Shown piece after piece: positions 32,740-40,654 of a stretch of DNA of 64,000 nt; positions within the stretch are counted from its first letter, which is position 1, and each line of letters opens with the position of its first letter. The DNA is from Actinomycetota bacterium (GTDB taxonomy: Bacteria > Actinomycetota > Geothermincolia > Geothermincolales > RBG-13-55-18): the NCBI GenBank assembly GCA_016931915.1, contig JAFGDU010000166.1:1-64000 (forward strand), written 5' to 3'. A program made the translations under genes and the position numbers. The notes beneath the pieces were generated by a model. The model was given only the letters and a program-made list of their open reading frames with translations, did no database searches and was not told where the DNA came from.

Positions 32740-34059
32740 ATGGCGGAACTCAAGACCTTCAAGGGAGGCATCCACCCCCCCTACAACAAGGAGCTGGCTT
32801 CGGGCAAGGCGATAAAGAACGCCCCCATGCCCGCCGAGGTGATCATCCCCCTTTCGCAGCATATCGGGGCCCCTAACGAGGCACTGGTGCAGGCGGGAGA
32901 CCGCGTGGAGGTGGGGCAGAAGATAGGCGAGGCGGAAGCCTTCGTATCAGCCCCGGTGCATTCCTCCGTGGCCGGAACGGTCAAAGAAGTCGTCGAGGTT
33001 CCCAACTTCACCGGCGCCAAGGTCAAGAGCGTGGTCATCACGGTCGACGCCGAGCAGCCGGAATTCGCCAAGAAGACTGGTAAGGACCTCGAATCTCTCA
33101 CCAGCGAGGAGATCCGCGACATCGCCAAGGATGCCGGACTGGTAGGCATGGGAGGCGCCGCGTTCCCAACCCACGTCAAGCTGACCCCACCCAAGGACAA
33201 GCCCGTGGACACGGTGATAATCAACGCCGTGGAGTGCGAGCCCTTCCTCACCTGCGACCACCGCCAGATGCTGGAGCGCACGGACGATCTCATCGCCGGC
33301 GCCCGCCTTCTGAAAGCCGCGGTGGGGGCCAGCAAGGTTATCTTCGGCATCGAGGCCAACAAGATGGACGCCGTGGACGCCCTGCGGTCCAAGACATCCT
33401 CCCTCTCCGACGTGGAGGTGGAGGTGCTCGAGGTGAAATACCCAGAGGGAGCGGAGAAGATGCTCATCTTCGCCCTCACCGGGCGCAAGGTTCCCCCGGG
33501 CAAGCTCCCTTCCGAGGTGGGCTGCCTGGTGCAGAACGTGGGAACGGCCATCGCCCTCTACGAGGCGGCTGCATGGGGCAAGCCCCTCTACGAAAGGGTG
33601 CTCACCGTTACCGGACCCGGGGTGCGCGAGCCGGCAAACCTGCTCGCCGCCATTGGCACCCCCATTTCCGCGCTCATCGATGCCTGCGGCGGTTTCGTGG
33701 GCAACCCTGTGAAGCTGATCATGGGCGGACCCATGACCGGCTGGGCGCAGTCGGATACCGGCGCCACGGTGGTCAAGGGAACATCCGGTATCGTTGTGCT
33801 CACCTCGGATGTCGTCGAGATGGGCGAGGAGGCCGAATGCGTGCGCTGCGGCAAGTGCATCGATGCATGCCCCATGTTCCTCTCCCCCAACTTCATCGTC
33901 CAGGCCGCCAAGCGGGGCCAGTGGGACAAGGCGGAGATGTGGGGAGCGCTGGACTGCTTCGAATGCGGCTGCTGCTCCTTCGAGTGTCCGGCCTTTATCC
34001 CGCACGTAGACTACGTCCGTAAAGCAAAGGCCGAGATAGCGGCCATGAAGAAGAAATAA
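32740..34059 (+). CDS. rnfC: RnfC-like NADH-binding electron-transfer subunit
   Basis: This 439-residue protein has the RnfC architecture. The N-terminus FKGGIHPPYNKE and barrel-sandwich segment (PLSQHIGAPNEALVQAGDRVEVGQKIG) precede the FMN/NAD domain: DAGLVGMGGAAFPTHVKL and INAVECEPFLTCDHRQML. A SLBB-type region is followed by two [4Fe-4S] motifs, C367xxCxxCxxxCP and C406xxCxxCxxxC. In Rnf complexes RnfC is cytosolic and reduces NAD+. An alternative GTG start lies at 32731; ATG 32740 has AGGAGG better placed. It is followed 14 bases later by rnfD, and rnfG/E/A/B are absent. I infer that it accepts electrons coming from the formate dehydrogenase through RnfD. Confidence 0.88.
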   Translation: MAELKTFKGGIHPPYNKELASGKAIKNAPMPAEVIIPLSQHIGAPNEALVQAGDRVEVGQKIGEAEAFVSAPVHSSVAGTVKEVVEVPNFTGAKVKSVVITVDAEQPEFAKKTGKDLESLTSEEIRDIAKDAGLVGMGGAAFPTHVKLTPPKDKPVDTVIINAVECEPFLTCDHRQMLERTDDLIAGARLLKAAVGASKVIFGIEANKMDAVDALRSKTSSLSDVEVEVLEVKYPEGAEKMLIFALTGRKVPPGKLPSEVGCLVQNVGTAIALYEAAAWGKPLYERVLTVTGPGVREPANLLAAIGTPISALIDACGGFVGNPVKLIMGGPMTGWAQSDTGATVVKGTSGIVVLTSDVVEMGEEAECVRCGKCIDACPMFLSPNFIVQAAKRGQWDKAEMWGALDCFECGCCSFECPAFIPHVDYVRKAKAEIAAMKKK

Positions 34060-34073
34060 GGAGGTGATGGCAT

Positions 34074-35021
34074 ATGGCTACAGATAACCTGGTTGTCACT
34101 CCTCCACCGCATCTGAGGAGCAAGGAGCAGACCGCCGTCGCCATGCGCGACGTGCTCATCGCCCTGGCGCCGATCACCATCGCCGCGCTGGTGGCATTCA
34201 CCTACAACGCCCTGTTCGTGATCGCGGTATGCGTGGGCTCGTGCATGTTCTTCGAGTGGGTGACGAGGAAGATAAGGAAGAAGAAGGTCACCCTCTCCGA
34301 TGGGAGCGCGGCAGTGACCGGTTTGTTACTGGCATTGCTCATGCCGGCGCAGATCCACTGGCTCAACATGATCATCGCGTCCTTCGTGGCCATCGTGATC
34401 GTCAAGGAGCTCATGGGCGGACTGGGTAGGAACATCTTCAACCCGGCGCTGTTCGGGTACGTGTTCATCATCACCTGCTCGGGCCTGCTGGCCAGTTGGA
34501 GCGGTAACCTGGGATTCCTCCCCGGCGGTTTCGACGGCGTAATGGCCGCCACGCCCCTGGCTTACATCAAGCCGGGACTGGAGAGCCTTGGCCCCTCATA
34601 TGGTTCTCTTCTCTTCGCCAGCTACGGCGGGGCGATCTCCGAGGTCGGTGCGTTCTGGGTACTGCTGGGAGGCGCCTATCTCATCTACCGCAAGGTGATC
34701 AGCTGGGTGATCCCGGTGACCATCCTGGCGACCGTGCTCATCCTCGGTTACATCGTGGGTTCCGATGGCCTCTACCAGATCCTGGCCGGTGGCGTCATGC
34801 TGGGCGCCTTCTTCATGGCCACGGACTGGGTGACCAGTCCCATGTACACCTGGGGACAGGTAGTATACGGGTTGATCATCGGTGTGTGTATAGTGCTCAT
34901 CCGGGTATACGGAGGGCCTTCGGGTGCCGTAGCCTATTCCATTCTCATCGGCAACTGCTTTGTCATTCTGCTGGACAAGGTGTTCAAACCGAAGAGATTC
35001 GGGGAGGTAGTCGCGGCGTAA
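34074..35021 (+). CDS. rnfD: RnfD-like membrane subunit with covalent-flavin site
   Basis: This 315-residue membrane protein has about eight to nine hydrophobic helices. LSDGSAAVTGLLLALLMP and GGLGRNIFNPALFGYVFI are diagnostic of RnfD/NqrB. The motif FDGVMAATPLAYIK contains the Thr (residue 160, codon 34551-34553) that ApbE modifies with FMN in this family, normally SGATPL. ATDWVTSPMYTWGQVVYG near the C-terminus is also conserved. In Rnf, RnfD's FMN faces outward and electrons then go to cytosolic RnfC. Here it is the last gene before a strong terminator. A GGAGGTGA site precedes the ATG at 34074. It may replace the cytochrome b subunit as membrane electron carrier. Confidence 0.88.
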   Translation: MATDNLVVTPPPHLRSKEQTAVAMRDVLIALAPITIAALVAFTYNALFVIAVCVGSCMFFEWVTRKIRKKKVTLSDGSAAVTGLLLALLMPAQIHWLNMIIASFVAIVIVKELMGGLGRNIFNPALFGYVFIITCSGLLASWSGNLGFLPGGFDGVMAATPLAYIKPGLESLGPSYGSLLFASYGGAISEVGAFWVLLGGAYLIYRKVISWVIPVTILATVLILGYIVGSDGLYQILAGGVMLGAFFMATDWVTSPMYTWGQVVYGLIIGVCIVLIRVYGGPSGAVAYSILIGNCFVILLDKVFKPKRFGEVVAA

Positions 35022-35080
35022 TATGGACTTTGGTCAGGGTCTGCACGCCGTGCGTGCAAGCGGCTGACCCGCAGAGGAAT

Positions 35081-35115
35081 AAAATGGGCCGGGTTTTCCC
35101 GGCCCATTTTTCTTT
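35081..35115 (+). terminator. Rho-independent terminator of the fdh-rnf operon
   Basis: A perfect 13-bp stem (35081-35093 with 35098-35110) with loop TTTT is followed by T-rich sequence (TCTTTG). It lies 59 bases past the rnfD stop and also has A's on the other side, so it may work in both directions. Confidence 0.9.
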
Positions 35116-35275
35116 GCATCTGCGCACCCATCCTTACCAGGAAACCCACACGTCTGAGCGCTTCCTTGCGCAGGTTTGCATCGCTAAAGTCTGACTGCTC
35201 GCGCAGCGAGAAGTCAGATTACGAGGAGCGAAGCGACGTGGCAACCTCGATTGAGTATTACGTTTGTATAGATAA
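35112..35275 (+). repeat. Intergenic dispersed repeat, copy 4
   Basis: Has CTGCGCACCC, CCCACACGTCTGAGC, GCAGGTTTGCATCGC, then AGTCTGACT...AGTCAGATT as a possible stem and the block GAGCGAAGCGACGTGG followed by CAACCTCGATTGAG, which recurs inverted at 195-300. Confidence 0.65.
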
Positions 35276-35389
35276 GCTTGTAATGCTGAGGTGTCCCAGC
35301 GCCTCCACCTTAGTTATACGGCGTGTCAGCGCCTCCACATTTCCATGTGGAGGCCTGATACCCGTCTTATATCCATGGAGGGCCTGGCA

Positions 35390-35700
35390 CCCGTGATCTG
35401 CGCTGACAAGTCCTCTGGCGAACCCCATACGTCTGAGCAACCTCGCTTGGGAACTTTGTTCCCCGCTGCATCCCTGCATGCTGCGTTCTGCTCCTCGCGT
35501 CAGCCTGTGCCGTAGCGAAGCGGAGGTATACTAATTGAGTACGCCGCGGTCACGCGCCTTGCGCTGCACGGCCCACCGGTACCCTCGATGCGTCATCGTA
35601 TGCATGGAGCGGTATACCGGGCACAACGTGTCCAGCGCCTGTCCTGGCTGCGCCAGGCCAGGCCTGGCACGCATACGTATCGGAAGTGAGCCCATATTAG
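35390..35700 (+). repeat. Intergenic dispersed repeat, copy 5
   Basis: Begins CTGCGCTGACAAG, then CCCCATACGTCTGAGCAAC and, after a variable part, CACAACGTGTCCAGCGCCTG followed by CCAGGCCAGGCCTGGCACG and GCATACGT...GGAAGTGAGCCCATA. The second half is nearly identical to 22005-22075. I found no gene in 35022-35725. Confidence 0.65.
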
Positions 35701-35731
35701 GATAAAATAAGGCAAGTCCTATCGGGTGAAG

Positions 35732-38221
35732 ATGGCGGGGCGAAATATGAACGATGCCGGAGACGGAGCAGGGACAAAAGAGGGGAACAGCAAGCAAGCA
35801 CCGGGTCTTACCCAACTCGATGACGCGTACGGGGAACGCGGCCTCAGTGGGGCCGAGGTCTCGGAGCGGATCGCCCAGGGTAAGACCAACCGGGTGAAGG
35901 ACAAGACCAGCCGCTCCGTCGCCTCCATCATCCGGGCTAACGTATTCAACCGCTTCAACGCCATCCTGGGAGTGCTGGCGGTCATCGTGATCGTCATCGG
36001 TCCTCTCAGGGATGCGCTCTTCGCCGGGGTGCTGGTCTTCAACACCCTTATCGGCATCGTGCAGGAGCTTCGCGCCAAGCGAACCCTAGACCGCCTCTCG
36101 CTGATAAGTGCCCCCAGAGCTCAGGTTATCCGGGATGGAAAAACAATTGAGATTTCCCGGGACGATATTGTCCTGGACGACCTCCTGGTGCTGCAGGCCG
36201 GCGATCAGATACTGGTCGACGGCATGGTGCTCGTTTCGGACGGTATGGAGGTCGACGAATCGCTGCTCACCGGGGAATCCGTTCCCATTGTGAAAAAGCC
36301 CGGCGACGAGCTCCTCTCGGGGAGCTTCGTCTCCGCCGGCTCCGGGCGCTTCCGTGCGACGGCAGTGGGCGAGGATGCCTACGCGCAGAAGGTGGCGGAG
36401 GAGGCAAAACGCTACTCGCTGGTCAAATCAGACCTGCGCGACGCCATCAATACCATCCTGCGCTATATTACTTACATAATGATCCCAACGGGGATCCTGC
36501 TGGCTGTCAGCCAGATCCTGGCGGACAACACCTTCGACGATTCCATCATAGCCACGGTAGCCGGGCTGGTGGGCATGGTCCCCGAGGGCCTGGTGCTTCT
36601 CACCAGCCTGGTGTTCGCGGTGAGCGCGGTAGCCCTGGCACGGCGCAAGGTACTGGTGCAGGAGCTGCCCGCCGTGGAGGGGCTGGCGAGGGTGGACGTC
36701 ATCTGCCTGGATAAGACGGGCACATTAACCGAGGGTACCCTGGCGTTCGGGCGTGTCGAGCCGCTGAACGGCCAGGATGGCCTGGACCAGGTCCTGGGGG
36801 CTTTTGCCGCCGCATCTCCCTCAGAGAACTCAACGCTGGCGGCCATCGCCTCCGCGTTTACACCTCCTCCGGGCTGGACGGTAGACTCCACTGTTCCCTT
36901 CTCCTCGGCGCGTAAGTGGAGCGCGGTGTCCTTCACGCAGCACGGTTCCTGGGTGCTGGGCGCGCCTGACATGCTCCTGGACGAGAAAGAGCAGGGAGAC
37001 CTGCGCGAGAGGGCCGATTCCCTGGCCCGCTCCGGCCTGCGCGTCCTCCTTCTCTCCCGGGCGCCGGAGGCCGTGACGGAGGAGACGCTTCCATCCCGCC
37101 TCGAGCCCACCGCCCTGCTGATCATAGAGGAGAAGATCCGGCCCGATGCAGAGGAGACACTGGACTACTTCACCGAGCAGGGCGTGGAGATAAGGGTTAT
37201 CTCGGGGGACAATCCGAGCACGGTGTCCACGGTGGCCGAGCGCGTGGGCGTGCCCGACGCCGAGGAAGCCGTGGATGCCCGCACCCTCCCAGAGGACACC
37301 GAGGAGCTATCGGAGGTCATGGAGGAGAAAACGGTGTTCGGCCGCGTGGTGCCGGAGCAGAAGAGGATGATGGTTCATGCCCTGCAGTCCCGCGGGCACG
37401 TGGTGGCCATGACCGGCGACGGCGTCAACGATACCCTGGCCCTGAAGGACGCGGACATGGGTATAGCCATGGGCTCAGGTGCCCCCTCGACCAAGTCAGT
37501 GGCCCAGTTGGTGCTGCTGGACGGCAGGTTCTCCACCTTGCCGGGGGTGGTGGCCGAGGGGCGGCGCGTCATGGCCAACATGGAGAGGGTCGCCAACCTC
37601 TTCCTCACCAAGACCGTCTACGCCGCCCTGCTGGCGGTGGGCATCGCCCTCATCGCCTGGCCCTACCCCTTTCTGCCCCGCCATATATCCCTGGTCGGCT
37701 CCCTGACCATCGGGATACCGGCCTTCGTGCTCTCGTTCACCCCCAGCAAGCAGCGCTACCGGCCGGGCCTGTTGCGGCGCGTGCTCTATTTCGCCATCCC
37801 GGCGGGGTTTATCGCGGCCTTCGCGACCTTCACGGCCAACGCCATGGCCAGGGCCCACGGTGCCACCCTGGAGGAATCCCGCACGGTGGCTGTGATCGTG
37901 CTCACCATCGTGGGGCTGGCGGTGCTCGCATACCTTTCACGCCCGCTGTGGTCGTGGAAGGGAGCCCTGGTGGCATTGATGGCCGGGGCTTTCGTGGGCG
38001 TTCTGCTGATACCCTGGTTCAGGGAATTCTTCATGCTGGACCTCCCGGGGCTGATCATCATGGCGCAATCACTGGGTATCGCGGCCATCTTCGTGCTCAT
38101 GCTGGAGTTGTCCATGCATTATATGCAGCGCTACATACGCAGGGGAGAAGCACCCCCGGCCATGGAGGAACTGGGCGAAGTCGAGGCGCCTGAGTGCGTA
38201 GCCGTGGATGACGAGGATTGA
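35732..38221 (+). CDS. P-type cation-transporting ATPase, CtpE-like
   Basis: This about 829-residue ATPase has all P-type motifs. TGES lies in the actuator domain (DESLLTGESVPI), the phosphorylated Asp is in DKTGTLT (Asp about residue 327), and MTGDGVNDTLALKDADMGIAMG ends the P domain. The transmembrane motif GMVPEGLVLLTSLVFAV (PEGL) is typical of the calcium-pump side of the family, like mycobacterial CtpE, rather than of soft-metal pumps. It lacks N-terminal metal-binding CxxC domains. About ten helices are expected. The start may be the GTG at 35726 or ATG at 35732 or 35747. It pumps a divalent or monovalent cation at ATP cost; the ion is not certain. Confidence 0.85.
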   Translation: MAGRNMNDAGDGAGTKEGNSKQAPGLTQLDDAYGERGLSGAEVSERIAQGKTNRVKDKTSRSVASIIRANVFNRFNAILGVLAVIVIVIGPLRDALFAGVLVFNTLIGIVQELRAKRTLDRLSLISAPRAQVIRDGKTIEISRDDIVLDDLLVLQAGDQILVDGMVLVSDGMEVDESLLTGESVPIVKKPGDELLSGSFVSAGSGRFRATAVGEDAYAQKVAEEAKRYSLVKSDLRDAINTILRYITYIMIPTGILLAVSQILADNTFDDSIIATVAGLVGMVPEGLVLLTSLVFAVSAVALARRKVLVQELPAVEGLARVDVICLDKTGTLTEGTLAFGRVEPLNGQDGLDQVLGAFAAASPSENSTLAAIASAFTPPPGWTVDSTVPFSSARKWSAVSFTQHGSWVLGAPDMLLDEKEQGDLRERADSLARSGLRVLLLSRAPEAVTEETLPSRLEPTALLIIEEKIRPDAEETLDYFTEQGVEIRVISGDNPSTVSTVAERVGVPDAEEAVDARTLPEDTEELSEVMEEKTVFGRVVPEQKRMMVHALQSRGHVVAMTGDGVNDTLALKDADMGIAMGSGAPSTKSVAQLVLLDGRFSTLPGVVAEGRRVMANMERVANLFLTKTVYAALLAVGIALIAWPYPFLPRHISLVGSLTIGIPAFVLSFTPSKQRYRPGLLRRVLYFAIPAGFIAAFATFTANAMARAHGATLEESRTVAVIVLTIVGLAVLAYLSRPLWSWKGALVALMAGAFVGVLLIPWFREFFMLDLPGLIIMAQSLGIAAIFVLMLELSMHYMQRYIRRGEAPPAMEELGEVEAPECVAVDDED

Positions 38222-38304
38222 TACGGCGGAGGGTCCGCGTTTTCCGCCTACACGCACCCATATCTCATATCCCCGGCGCAATTATAGGTGATATACTACC
38301 TTGC

Positions 38305-39414
38305 GTGAACGGCAAGAAAGCATGCGACGAAAAGAGCCTTGGAAAGAAGAACCGGCGGGATACGCTGGTCGTCATCGCCGTGGTCATCGTTATGGCGGGC
38401 CTCGCCGTCCTCCTGGTCATCCTGCTTAACCCCGGATATACAAGGGAGCCTTACCAGCAAGAGAAATACGTACTCGACACCCGCGTGATCATCAAGGCCT
38501 ACGGTAAGAACCAGTCGCAGGTGGAGGGCGCGGTGGACGCCGCCTTCCAGGAGCTCTACCGCATAGATGGATTGGCAAACCGTTACGACCCCCAGAGCGA
38601 GATCTCGCGCGTCAACGCATCGGCGGCGGCCGGCCCCGTGGTTCTATCGCACGACCTGTGGGAGATGTTCGCCGCCGGTATGGAGCTCTACGAGGCCAGT
38701 GGCGGGCTCTTCGACATCACCGTTGGCCCCCTGGTTGACGTATGGGACGTCAAAGGACGCGACGAGCGTGGTGATGCGCCCCCCACCGACGAGGAGATCA
38801 AGCTGGCCATGGAGCTGGTCGGGTCCGACAAGCTGGTCCTCGACGAGGCCGCACGCAGCGTTTATTTCACGCGCGAGGGCATGATCGTCGACCTGGGTGG
38901 TCTGGCCAAGGGGTACGCTCTGGACAGGGCGGAAGAGGTCCTGCTCTCGCGGGGCATCGAGTCGGCGATCATCAACATGATCAGCACCACCCTTACTTCT
39001 GGAGACAAACCGGGAAGTGCCGGGGGACCCGAATGGCTTTTAGAGATCTTGAATCCGCGCGAGGGGGAACCCGTGGCGATCCTTAAGTTCCCCGGACGGA
39101 ACTATATCAGCACCTCCGGGGACTACCAGCGCTTCTTCGAGTTCGAGGGCATCCGCTATCACCATATAATCGACCCCCGCACGGGGTACCCGGCGAGGGG
39201 GACCATGGCGGTAACCGTGCTGGGAGCGAGGAACGGGGCCTGGGCGGACGCCATGTCCACCGCGGCTTTTATCATGGGCTATCCCGAGGGCCTGGACTGG
39301 GTGGAGAGCCTGGACGGCTCGCAGGCGCTGATGGTGGACCCGGAGGGGATCGTGCATATCACCCCCGGTATGGAGCCTTTGCTCGTGAACCTGCTGGAAA
39401 AGGTCGAACTCTGA
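38305..39414 (+). CDS. apbE: FAD:protein FMN transferase ApbE
   Basis: This about 369-residue enzyme moves FMN from FAD onto Thr/Ser of target proteins. The start is probably GTG 38305; no ATG is available. An N-terminal signal/anchor helix (LVVIAVVIVMAGLAVLLVILL) places the enzyme outside the membrane. Motifs of ApbE are present: DTRVIIKAYG, NRYDPQSEISRVN, GGLFDITVGPLVDVW, VDLGGLAKGYALD, NYISTSGDYQRFF, YHHIIDPRTGYPA and ADAMSTAAFIMG. The target could be RnfD of the operon ending at 35021, whose MAATPL motif has the modified Thr. The P-type ATPase gene lies between them. The reverse-strand LysR gene follows 55 bp downstream. Confidence 0.9.
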   Translation: MNGKKACDEKSLGKKNRRDTLVVIAVVIVMAGLAVLLVILLNPGYTREPYQQEKYVLDTRVIIKAYGKNQSQVEGAVDAAFQELYRIDGLANRYDPQSEISRVNASAAAGPVVLSHDLWEMFAAGMELYEASGGLFDITVGPLVDVWDVKGRDERGDAPPTDEEIKLAMELVGSDKLVLDEAARSVYFTREGMIVDLGGLAKGYALDRAEEVLLSRGIESAIINMISTTLTSGDKPGSAGGPEWLLEILNPREGEPVAILKFPGRNYISTSGDYQRFFEFEGIRYHHIIDPRTGYPARGTMAVTVLGARNGAWADAMSTAAFIMGYPEGLDWVESLDGSQALMVDPEGIVHITPGMEPLLVNLLEKVEL

Positions 39415-39469
39415 ATCCGCTGCGGCGCTGCTGACCGGCTGGAGTGCCGTAATTGTCTACATCGCGAAG

Positions 39470-40393
39470 CTATACGGTCATGGATTCCAACCTGCGCTCG
39501 AGTTCGGGCCTCTTCTCCTCCAGGACCTTCAGGAGGGCATCCCCCGCGGTGGAGAGGGGACGGCGGCGCAGCAGGACGTAGTGGAATTCCCTGCGCAGGT
39601 CCGTAGCCCTTACCTTGAGCACCGCTATCCTGCCCTGCTTTATGTAGGCATCCGCCGCCCACAGGGATATGATGGAGGCTCCCTCGCCCGCCGCAACCGC
39701 CTGGATCACGGCCATGGTGCTGCCGAGGCACATGGCGTCCTCTACCGCCGCATCCAACCCGAGGTCGTTGATGATCCTCACCATGTGCGAGCGGGTCCCG
39801 GAGCCCTCCTCCCGCCAGATAAAGGGAACCCCCTCCAGATCCTGCGCCTTGAGGCTGCGCCTGCCGGCGAGTGGATGGTCCGGGGGCGCGATGAAAACCA
39901 GGCGGTCCTCGCACAGCGGCTCATAACGCAACCTGCTATCCTCCTCGCGCAGGCCCACGCAGCCGAGGTCCACCTCTCCCGCCCTGACCCTCTCCAGGAC
40001 CTTCTCCGAGTCAGCGATATCCAGGCGCGGATCGGTGAGGGGATAGCGCTCGCGGTAGCCGGCGAGGATATAGGGCATGATGTATTCACCGGGGATGTTG
40101 CTGGCGGCTATGGTGATGGGACCGGCGACCTCGCTGCGCCTTCCCTCCATCTCCTCCCTCAGTTTTTCCTCCATCTCGAGGATGCCGGCGGCGTACTCGA
40201 GGAAGGAGCGCCCCGCCTCCGTGAGGGTACTGTGGCCGGTGGAGCGGTCTATAAGGGTGTTGCCGAAGTCCTTTTCCAGGGCCCGTATCTGGAAACTGAC
40301 CGCGGGCTGGGTGAGCCCAAGGTTACGTGCGGCCGCCGAGAAACTCCCGGTGTTCGCCACCTCGACGAATGTGCGCAGGCTTTTAGTATTCAT
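39470..40393 (-). CDS. LysR-family regulator of the selenium-metabolism group
   Basis: This 307-residue LysR protein has an N-terminal helix-turn-helix (TFVEVANTGSFSAAARNLGLTQPAVSFQIRALEKDFG) and a C-terminal periplasmic-binding-like effector domain (GPITIAASNIPGEYIMPYIL, GEVDLGCVGL, EGVPFIWREEGSGTR). A 'selenium metabolism-associated LysR' group is known whose genes sit beside selenocysteine genes. This one lies 54 bp from tRNA-Sec and follows selB on the same strand. It would sense a small molecule, perhaps a selenium or sulfur compound, and control this locus. That link is positional inference. The start at 40393 has a TATATA-rich upstream region. Confidence 0.8.
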   Translation of the reverse strand: MNTKSLRTFVEVANTGSFSAAARNLGLTQPAVSFQIRALEKDFGNTLIDRSTGHSTLTEAGRSFLEYAAGILEMEEKLREEMEGRRSEVAGPITIAASNIPGEYIMPYILAGYRERYPLTDPRLDIADSEKVLERVRAGEVDLGCVGLREEDSRLRYEPLCEDRLVFIAPPDHPLAGRRSLKAQDLEGVPFIWREEGSGTRSHMVRIINDLGLDAAVEDAMCLGSTMAVIQAVAAGEGASIISLWAADAYIKQGRIAVLKVRATDLRREFHYVLLRRRPLSTAGDALLKVLEEKRPELERRLESMTV

Positions 40394-40446
40394 GCTTTAT
40401 ATATTATATAAGAACTGTTGATGGCAGGTTCCCGGAGCATAAAAAA

Positions 40447-40542
40447 TGGCGGAGATGCGTAAGAATCGAACTTACCCGGCGCCCGTTACGACACCGCACC
40501 GGTTTTGAAGACCGGGCCGCCCACCAGGACGGATGCACCTCC
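40447..40542 (-). tRNA. selC: tRNA-Sec (anticodon TCA)
   Basis: Transcribed from 40542 to 40447 with an encoded CCA (96 bases). The 8-bp acceptor stem pairs GGAGGTGC with GCATCTCC and one G-T pair. The anticodon arm CCGGTCTTCAAAACCGG gives TCA, complementary to UGA. A long variable arm and a T-arm with GTTCGATTC follow. The length and 8-bp acceptor are typical of tRNA-Sec. It lies between selB and the LysR gene. Confidence 0.96.
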
Positions 40543-40564
40543 AGGAATATTATAACCCGTCATG

Positions 40565-40650
40565 ATATTAGCAGTGGTACGTTAGTTTGCATCGCGCACA
40601 TGTACATATCGGAAGTGGATCATACATTCCATCTGCGCACCTGACCCCCT
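40565..40650 (+). repeat. Partial intergenic repeat, copy 6
   Basis: Shares TTTGCATCGCGCA, an ACATATCGGAAGTGG stretch and CTGCGCACCTGACC with the other copies but lacks the hairpin. It looks like a decayed or partial copy between tRNA-Sec and the selB stop. Confidence 0.4.
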
Positions 40651-40654
40651 AGTA

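Noticed and set aside
32740-35021. A complete Rnf ferredoxin:NAD+ complex
   Set aside because: Only rnfC and rnfD are present; no rnfG, E, A or B between them or after the terminator.
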